From positions 62,001-126,000 of the forward strand of contig SBLD01000001.1 in assembly GCA_004551485.1 (NCBI GenBank): a stretch of DNA of 64,000 nucleotides, in the 5' to 3' direction. Source of the DNA: Billgrantia azerbaijanica. Its GTDB lineage: Bacteria > Pseudomonadota > Gammaproteobacteria > Pseudomonadales > Halomonadaceae. Shown piece by piece: positions 59,041-64,000 of the stretch (its first letter is position 1; each line of letters begins with the position of its first letter). Made by a program: the position numbers and the translations under genes. The notes under the pieces were generated by a model that ran no database searches, was not told the origin of the DNA, and saw nothing but the letters and a program-made list of their open reading frames with translations.

Positions 59041-59465
59041 CGGGAGGCGGCATCCTTCTCGTCGTCAGCGGGAGAGGCGTCGTCCTTGACGTTGGCCAGG
59101 GCGTCGTCCAGGCGAGACGCGGCGGGCTTGCGTGGCGCGTCGTCGTCGCTCGCCTCGCTGGCCGGCGGTGATGCCGAGGCATCGCGGCGCCGGGGCGGCG
59201 TCTCCTCCTCGGCGAGGCTCTCCACCTCGCGCTTCGCCTTGCCAAGGCTCTCGTCGAGCTTGGCCTGCTGCTCCTTGAGCTTCTGGCGCAGCTCCTCGGC
59301 TTCCAGCTGGGCGTTGATCTCCCGCTGCATGCCGGACACGGTGCGCTTGATCTTGCCGACCCACAGCCCCAGGGTACGGGCGGCCTTGGGCAGCCGCTCG
59401 GGACCGAGCACGAGCAGCCCCACGATGCCGAGCACCAGCAGTTCGAGAAAGCCGATATCGAACAT
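59037..59465 (-). CDS. tatB: Sec-independent protein translocase TatB
   Basis: TatB pairs with TatC to receive substrates. The 142-residue protein has an N-terminal membrane helix (MFDIGFLELLVLGIVGLLVL) and the GPERLPKAART hinge that marks TatB, followed by an amphipathic helix and a long charged, low-complexity tail rich in D, A and S. It lies 6 nt after tatA. Confidence 0.95.
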   Translation of the reverse strand: MFDIGFLELLVLGIVGLLVLGPERLPKAARTLGLWVGKIKRTVSGMQREINAQLEAEELRQKLKEQQAKLDESLGKAKREVESLAEEETPPRRRDASASPPASEASDDDAPRKPAASRLDDALANVKDDASPADDEKDAASR

Positions 59466-59471
59466 GGCGGT

Positions 59472-59735
59472 TTACTTGCGCTCTTCCCGGTCCTCGACCT
59501 TCTCCTCGGTCTTCTCTTCGGCACGCACGTCGTAGGTGTTGGGCGACTCCTCGTGGGTGACCTTGGCCTGGGGCGTCTCCTTGTCGTCCTTGTCCTCCTC
59601 GTTGACGGCCTTCTTGAAGCCCTTGACCGCGCCGCCCAGGTCGCTGCCCACGTTGCGCAGTTTCTTGGTGCCGAAGATGAGGATGATGATGCCGAGTACG
59701 ATCAGCAGCTGCCAGATACTGATACCACCTAACAT
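59472..59735 (-). CDS. tatA: Sec-independent protein translocase TatA
   Basis: TatA forms the Tat pore. The 87-residue protein starts [20 protein letters not shown] (membrane helix) and has the [14 protein letters not shown] hinge and [10 protein letters not shown] amphipathic helix, with an acidic-lysine tail. It follows hisE by about 47 nt. Confidence 0.97.
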   Translation of the reverse strand: MLGGISIWQLLIVLGIIILIFGTKKLRNVGSDLGGAVKGFKKAVNEEDKDDKETPQAKVTHEESPNTYDVRAEEKTEEKVEDREERK

Positions 59736-59781
59736 GAAGGTTACCTCTGATTCGGGTTTCCGGACGTTCCGGAAGACGGGT

Positions 59782-60117
59782 TCACTTTGACCTTGCGGCC
59801 TTCTCTTCGTGCCCGGAAATGCCGAAGCGACGGGCCAATTCGTCGAGCACGTCGCGGTGCTCGAGCCCCAGGTGCGAGAGCATCACCAGGCTATGAAACC
59901 ACAGGTCGGCGGTCTCGGCGACCAGGGCCTGGCGCTCGGCGTCGCCGCCGCCCTCGGCATCCTTGGCCGCGAGCAGGGTTTCGGTGGCCTCCTCGCCCAC
60001 TTTCTCGAGTATCTTGTTCAGCCCGCGGTGATGCAAGCTGGCCACGTAGGAGTCGGCGGGGTCGGCGTCGCGGCGGCTGGCCAGCACGTCGAAGAGTTCG
60101 TCGAGAATATCACGCAT
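59782..60117 (-). CDS. hisE: Phosphoribosyl-ATP pyrophosphatase
   Basis: HisE hydrolyses phosphoribosyl-ATP in histidine synthesis. The 111-residue MazG-like protein has [24 protein letters not shown], with the metal-binding E..E pattern. It lies between ubiB and tatA. In Pseudomonas hisI is next to hisE at this place; here the gap to ubiB is only 30 nt, so hisI is elsewhere. Confidence 0.95.
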   Translation of the reverse strand: MRDILDELFDVLASRRDADPADSYVASLHHRGLNKILEKVGEEATETLLAAKDAEGGGDAERQALVAETADLWFHSLVMLSHLGLEHRDVLDELARRFGISGHEEKAARSK

Positions 60118-60147
60118 GTCGGGCGCTCCGATTGCGGTGGATCAAGA

Positions 60148-61770
60148 TCATTGCCAGAGCAGCAGCAGGAGTCCAATGGCCGCGGCGCCGAGCACCGGCC
60201 AGGACTGCTCGCCGGCCCACTGGGCAAGCGGCTGCCAGGCCAGGGCCAGGGCGATCAGGATGAGGCCCAGGCGCAGGCGCCGGCGGCCGTGCCGGCCCTG
60301 GCGCAGCTCGCTGCCGATGTCGGCCACGGCGATCGCCTGGCGGCTGCGCTGGCGCCGCTCCTGCTCGACCTGGCTGAGCGCCTGGTGGGCGAGCACCGGC
60401 AGCTCCGGCAACTGGCGCGACAGCTCCGGGGCCTGGCGCTTGAGCGACTCCCACAGCCCGCCGGCCCCGGCGCGCTCCCTCATCCAGCGCTCCAGGTAGG
60501 GCTTGGCGGTGGTCCATAGGTCCAGGTCGGGGTAGAGCTGGCGCCCCAGCCCCTCGATGTTGAGCAGGGTCTTCTGCAGCAGCACCAACTGCGGCTGAAC
60601 CTCCATGTTGAAGCGCCGCGCGGTCTGGAAGAGTCCCAGCAGCACCTGGCCGAAGGAGATGTCCTTGAGCGGCTTCTCGAGGATCGGTTCGCACACCGTG
60701 CGGATGGCGGCGGCGAACTCGTTGGCGCGGGTCTCCTCGCCCACCCAGCCGGACTCGATGTGCAGCGCCGCCACCTCGTAGTAGTCCTGGTGGAAGAAGG
60801 CGAGCAGGTTGCGCGCCAGGTAGTCCTGGTCCTCGCGGGTCAGGCTGCCGACGATGCCGCAGTCGATGGCGATGTACTGGGGGTCCTCGGGGTGCTCGCG
60901 GGCGACGAAGATGTTGCCGGGGTGCATGTCGGCGTGAAAGAAGTTGTCGCGGAACACTTGGGTGAAGAAGATCTCCACGCCGCGTTCGGCGAGACGCTTG
61001 AGGTCGGTGCCCTGGGCCTTGAGCGCCGCGGTGTCGGCCACCGGGATGCCGTGGATGCGCTCCTGGACCATCACCCGGCGGCGGGTGTGACTCCAGTGGA
61101 TGCCGGGCACGTAGAGCAGCGGCGAGGCCTTGAAGTTGCGCTTGAGCTGCGAGGTGTTGGCGGCCTCCTTGTGCAGGTCGAGCTCGTCGAACAGCGTCGC
61201 CTCGTAGTCACGTACCACCTCCACGGGGCGCAGGCGGCGCGCCTCGGGGATGCGCGCCAGCACGGCTGCCACCCGGTACATCAGCGCCATGTCCTGGCGC
61301 ATCACGCGTTCGATGCCGGGACGGATGATCTTGACCACCACCTCCTCACCGCTGTGCATCCGGGCGGCGTGCACCTGGGCGATGGAGGCCGAGGCGAGCG
61401 GCTCGGCCTCGAAGTGGGCGAAGGCGAGGTGGAGTGGCAGCTGCAGCTCCGACTCGACCAGCGCGCGCGCCTCGGCGCCGGGAAAGGGCGGCACCTGGTC
61501 CTGCAGCCGCTTGAGCTCGTCGGCGATCTCCTCGGGCAGCAGGTCGCGGCGCGTGGAGAGCAGTTGGCCGAACTTGACGAAGATGGGGCCGAGCGCCTCG
61601 AGTGCCAGGCGCAGCCGCTCGCCGTGGGAGTGCCGGCCGACCGGCACCAGGCGCAGCGGGGAGAGCTGGAAGAGGGTGCGCAGCGCCCAGGGCAGCCGCT
61701 CCAGCGGCAGCAGGGTATCGAGGCGATAGCGCGTGATCACCCAGAAGATGCGCAGCAGTCGCAGGGCCAT
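60148..61770 (-). CDS. ubiB: Ubiquinone biosynthesis atypical kinase UbiB
   Basis: UbiB (ADCK family) supports ubiquinone assembly through ATPase activity. The 540-residue protein has [14 protein letters not shown] (KxGQ), [12 protein letters not shown] (A-rich loop), [11 protein letters not shown]-like [12 protein letters not shown], the kinase motif DMHPGNIF and IDCGIVG. Two hydrophobic segments lie at the C-terminus (about residues 498-535). The ATG at 61770 overlaps the ubiJ stop codon (TGATG). Confidence 0.96.
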   Translation of the reverse strand: MALRLLRIFWVITRYRLDTLLPLERLPWALRTLFQLSPLRLVPVGRHSHGERLRLALEALGPIFVKFGQLLSTRRDLLPEEIADELKRLQDQVPPFPGAEARALVESELQLPLHLAFAHFEAEPLASASIAQVHAARMHSGEEVVVKIIRPGIERVMRQDMALMYRVAAVLARIPEARRLRPVEVVRDYEATLFDELDLHKEAANTSQLKRNFKASPLLYVPGIHWSHTRRRVMVQERIHGIPVADTAALKAQGTDLKRLAERGVEIFFTQVFRDNFFHADMHPGNIFVAREHPEDPQYIAIDCGIVGSLTREDQDYLARNLLAFFHQDYYEVAALHIESGWVGEETRANEFAAAIRTVCEPILEKPLKDISFGQVLLGLFQTARRFNMEVQPQLVLLQKTLLNIEGLGRQLYPDLDLWTTAKPYLERWMRERAGAGGLWESLKRQAPELSRQLPELPVLAHQALSQVEQERRQRSRQAIAVADIGSELRQGRHGRRRLRLGLILIALALAWQPLAQWAGEQSWPVLGAAAIGLLLLLWQ

Positions 61771-62414
61771 CACGAGGGGGCCCCGTTCTCGAGGCGGCGG
61801 CGCAGCCGCTCCAGGCGCGCCTCCAGGCGGTCGGTGGCCACCTCCAGCTCGGTGAGGTGGTCGCGCAGGTTGTCGAGCTGGTGGCGCCCGGGCAGCAGGC
61901 GCGCCTCCTCGAAGACGTACTCGGCGATGTCGGCGGTCAGCTCGTGGCGTGCGCGCAGCCCCCAGCGCGCCAGCCGGCGCAGCCCCTCGGCGAGGCTGTG
62001 GGCCGGCACGTCGCCGAGCCAGTGGGCGAGCTCGGCCTCCCAGTCCAGGTCGAGGTCGAGGAACAGCTCGCGCACCGCCTCGAGCAGGTGGACGCGGCCG
62101 CGCACGGCGAGGCGCCCCTGGAACATCAGCCGTTCCATGGAGGCGCCGCCGAGCAGCTCGCCGAGCGTCTCGGCGTCGAGCTCCACCACGGCGTCGGCGG
62201 CCGTCTCGTCGCTGTCGTCGTGGTCGAGGCGCATCAGCTCCACGCCCTGGGGGTGGAAGGTCAGGAGCAGCTCGAGCCGAGGATGTTCGAGGCGCAGCAG
62301 CACGCGGCTGCCGGACAGGCGGGCCAGGCGCGAGGGGGCGGCGGGGTCGCGGGCGAGCAGGGCGTTGAGCGTGCGCTCGATGCCGGCCAGCAGCAGGGTC
62401 GGGGTCAGCGTCAT
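61770..62414 (-). CDS. ubiJ: Ubiquinone biosynthesis accessory factor UbiJ
   Basis: UbiJ has an SCP2 lipid-binding domain and helps hold the ubiquinone-pathway proteins. The 214-residue protein shows the SCP2 part at residues 1-110 and a helical, arginine- and glutamate-rich C-terminus. The start is ATG 62414, with an in-frame GTG just before. Gene order ubiE-ubiJ-ubiB is the conserved proteobacterial set. Confidence 0.92.
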   Translation of the reverse strand: MTLTPTLLLAGIERTLNALLARDPAAPSRLARLSGSRVLLRLEHPRLELLLTFHPQGVELMRLDHDDSDETAADAVVELDAETLGELLGGASMERLMFQGRLAVRGRVHLLEAVRELFLDLDLDWEAELAHWLGDVPAHSLAEGLRRLARWGLRARHELTADIAEYVFEEARLLPGRHQLDNLRDHLTELEVATDRLEARLERLRRRLENGAPS

Positions 62415-62421
62415 CACGACC

Positions 62422-63177
62422 TCAGAGCTTGATGCCGCGGTGCAAGGCGACGATGCCGCCGGTGAGGTTGGTGTACTCGACCCGCTCCAGGCCGGCCGCC
62501 TCCATCATCCCCTTGAGGGTCTCCTGGTCGGGGTGCACGCGGATCGACTCCGCCAGGTAGCGATAGCTGTCGGCGTCGCCCGCCACCAGCTCGCCCATCT
62601 TCGGCAGCAGGCGGAAGGAGTATTCGTCGTAGGCCTTGGAGAGCAGCGGGTTGACCGGGGTGGAGAACTCCAGCACCAGCAGGCGCCCGCCGGGCTTGAG
62701 CACCCGCGTCATGGAGCGCAGGGCGGCGTCCTTGTCGGTGACGTTGCGCAGTCCGAAGGCGATGGTGATGCAGTCGAAGGTGTTGTCGTGAAAGGGCAGG
62801 CACTCGGCGTTGGCCTGGACGTACTCGACGTTGCCGCCCACGCCCTGGTCGAGCAGCTTGTCGCGGCCGACGCGCAGCATCGACTCGTTGATGTCGGCCA
62901 GCACCACGCGGCCGCGCGGCCCCACCAGGCGCGAGAATTTCAGCGTCAGGTCGCCGGTGCCGCCGGCGATGTCGAGCACGCTGTGGCCGGGACGCACGCC
63001 GGCGCGCTCGATGGTGAGCCGCTTCCACAGGCGATGGATGCCGAAGGACATCAGGTCGTTCATGACGTCGTAGCGGGCCGCCACGGAGTGGAAGACCTGG
63101 GCCACTCGCGAGGCCTTCTCCTCGACCGGAACTTCCTGGTAGCCGAAGTGGGTGGTGCGCTTGTCGCTGGGACTCAT
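62422..63177 (-). CDS. ubiE: Demethylmenaquinone/ubiquinone methyltransferase UbiE
   Basis: UbiE is the C-methyltransferase of ubiquinone (and menaquinone) synthesis. The 251-residue SAM-dependent enzyme shows [20 protein letters not shown], the SAM motif [11 protein letters not shown] and [12 protein letters not shown]. Length matches E. coli. It lies 8 nt before ubiJ in the operon. Confidence 0.98.
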   Translation of the reverse strand: MSPSDKRTTHFGYQEVPVEEKASRVAQVFHSVAARYDVMNDLMSFGIHRLWKRLTIERAGVRPGHSVLDIAGGTGDLTLKFSRLVGPRGRVVLADINESMLRVGRDKLLDQGVGGNVEYVQANAECLPFHDNTFDCITIAFGLRNVTDKDAALRSMTRVLKPGGRLLVLEFSTPVNPLLSKAYDEYSFRLLPKMGELVAGDADSYRYLAESIRVHPDQETLKGMMEAAGLERVEYTNLTGGIVALHRGIKL

Positions 63178-63280
63178 GCCGTGGGGCTCCCGAATCGCTG
63201 CGGTTGTCGACAGGCCAGCCGGCCTCGAATGCGCGATATTGTAGCCTCAGGCGGCTGCGATTGTCTTGACGCCAGTCTCC

Positions 63281-63664
63281 TTACAACTGCTTGATTTCGA
63301 TACCCAGCGGCTCGCGCGAGGCGCCGGCCGCCTCCAGGCGTCGCAGGTAGTCGGCCCAGTTGGCCTCGCGGTGCTCGATCAGCCACCACAGGTAGTCCCA
63401 GCTGTAGAGACCGCTGTCGTGGCCGTCGTCGAAGTGCAGCTTGAGCGCGTAGCGCCCGGCCTGGGTGATGTTCTTGAGCCCCACGAACTTCTTGCCCACC
63501 TGCAGGGTGGCGCTGTCGGGCCCGTGGCCGCGTACCTCCGCGGAGGGCGAGAAGACGCGCAGGTACTCCACCGACAGCCGGTAGTGCGCGCCGTCCGGGT
63601 AGCTCAGCTCCAGTTCGCGGGCCTGCTTGTGGTAGTGGACGTTGCTGGGGATGGGGGCGGACAT
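63281..63664 (-). CDS. DUF971 (gamma-butyrobetaine hydroxylase-like N-terminal) protein
   Basis: This 127-residue DUF971 protein resembles the small domain at the N-terminus of gamma-butyrobetaine hydroxylase. Visible segments are LELSYPDGAHYRLSVEYLRV, VGKKFVGLKNI, FDDGHDSGLYSWDYL (likely iron-ion related H-x-D-like pattern). Function is unknown. An AGGAGG site 5 nt upstream fixes the ATG at 63664. It sits between hslU and ubiE, the usual neighbourhood. Confidence 0.88.
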   Translation of the reverse strand: MSAPIPSNVHYHKQARELELSYPDGAHYRLSVEYLRVFSPSAEVRGHGPDSATLQVGKKFVGLKNITQAGRYALKLHFDDGHDSGLYSWDYLWWLIEHREANWADYLRRLEAAGASREPLGIEIKQL

Positions 63665-63691
63665 GATGGCCTCCTGGTGTTGCATCATCGC

Positions 63692-63785
63692 TGTGGGAGA
63701 CCAGCTCTATCGGGCAACGGCGCTGCAGGCGCCTCCTGCCTGGCAGCGCTGCGCGCTGCTTCGCGCGATAAATCGCCCTCCCACA
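63692..63785. repeat. REP-like element, copy 1
   Basis: The unit starts TGTGGGAG at 63692 and ends CTCCCACA at 63785, so its ends are inverted repeats of each other. Between them lie GC-rich palindromic bits such as GGCGCTGCAGGCGCC (63719-63733). A second unit follows at 63816-63910. Confidence 0.7.
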
Positions 63786-63815
63786 ACGTTCTCATGTACG
63801 GCAGTGGTACAACAG

Positions 63816-63910
63816 TGTGGGAGGCCGGCTCTGCCGGGCGAAGGCGCCGTCAGGCGCCAGGGCTGCTGCTTCACACGAGCTGAAGTCGAAGCGCCGAACC
63901 GCCTCCCACA
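63816..63910. repeat. REP-like element, copy 2
   Basis: The unit starts TGTGGGAG at 63816 and ends CTCCCACA at 63910, with GGCGCCGTCAGGCGCC (63843-63858) inside. It resembles copy 1 in length (95 vs 94 nt), ends and inner palindrome. Together they form a paired arrangement like Pseudomonas REP/BIME elements, between hslU and DUF971. Confidence 0.7.
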
Positions 63911-63933
63911 GGGCCAATCAGCATAGCCTCATG

Positions 63934-64000
63934 CTAGAGGATATACCGTGACAGGTCCTCGTCCATGGCCAGCTCGCCGAGCTGCGAGTCCACGTAGGCG
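63934..64000 (-). CDS. hslU: ATP-dependent protease ATPase subunit HslU (3' end only)
   Basis: The last 21 codons before the stop, AYVDSQLGELAMDEDLSRYI plus a final L, match the C-terminus of HslU, the ATPase partner of the HslV protease. The body of the gene lies beyond the window edge, so the identity rests on this tail and on the normal hslVU-DUF971-ubiE order. Confidence 0.85.
   Translation of the reverse strand, partial: AYVDSQLGELAMDEDLSRYIL

Overview
The window is an ordinary, GC-rich chromosomal stretch of a gammaproteobacterium, most likely a halomonad (Halomonas or a close relative). The support is gene order and recalled protein resemblance, not a database search. The order mixes Pseudomonas-like blocks (hslU / DUF971 / ubiE-ubiJ-ubiB / hisE / tatABC; Mg-type hemB next to ppk1) with classic enterobacterial clusters (rpsB-tsf-pyrH-frr-uppS-cdsA-dxr-rseP-bamA-skp-lpxD-fabZ-lpxA-lpxB-rnhB-dnaE-accA-tilS). 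I saw no tRNA, rRNA, CRISPR array, insertion sequence or prophage.

Layout. 1-5.2 kb: coaBC (minus), then radC, rpmB-rpmG, mutM, rlmI and a DUF2007 protein. 5.4-10.7 kb: single transcription units for ald, trpS, maeA, a monooxygenase-fold protein and a cupin. 10.8-15.9 kb: acnA (minus), a CPXCG protein, trxB, slyX (minus) and a membrane-anchored cold-shock-domain protein. 15.9-23.7 kb (all minus): map-glnD-dapC-arsC-like-dapD-dapE-hypothetical, which supplies lysine/diaminopimelate precursors and senses nitrogen. 24.0-44.8 kb (plus): ribosome, translation, isoprenoid, phospholipid, outer-membrane assembly, lipid A, replication and fatty-acid genes ending in tilS. 44.8-51.5 kb: ppx (minus), rho, and the overlapping ubiD-fre-folM-like set. 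51.6-54 kb: a 41-residue membrane peptide gene, two tandem aromatic-rich leader ORFs with an intrinsic terminator between them, a class I DAHP synthase, and a DUF3087 membrane protein. 54-64 kb: ppk1 and hemB (minus), elbB (plus), then tatCBA, hisE, ubiB, ubiJ, ubiE, DUF971 and the 3' end of hslU (all minus).

The most interesting signal is at 51804-52291, upstream of the DAHP synthase, the first enzyme of aromatic amino acid synthesis. A 41-codon ORF carries the run YWFGYWF and is followed by a 12-bp perfect hairpin plus a T-run, as expected of transcription attenuation sensing Tyr, Trp and Phe together. A second ORF with YYGYWRF follows and stops 5 nt before the enzyme's start codon. The two ORFs share a 10-mer over the aromatic codons, so they may be a duplicated sensor.

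The second signal is a family of complex intergenic palindromes: three full copies (6584-6683, 38681-38776, 48251-48430) and one half copy (42386-42409). They share a TTTGCCA / TGGCAAA core inside long outer arms. A different REP-like pair lies at 63692-63910. Other notable items are a decayed duplicate of the folM 3' end, a tandem 20-bp duplication covering the elbB -10 region, a long rho leader with no trxA, and loss of hisI from the ubiB-hisE junction.
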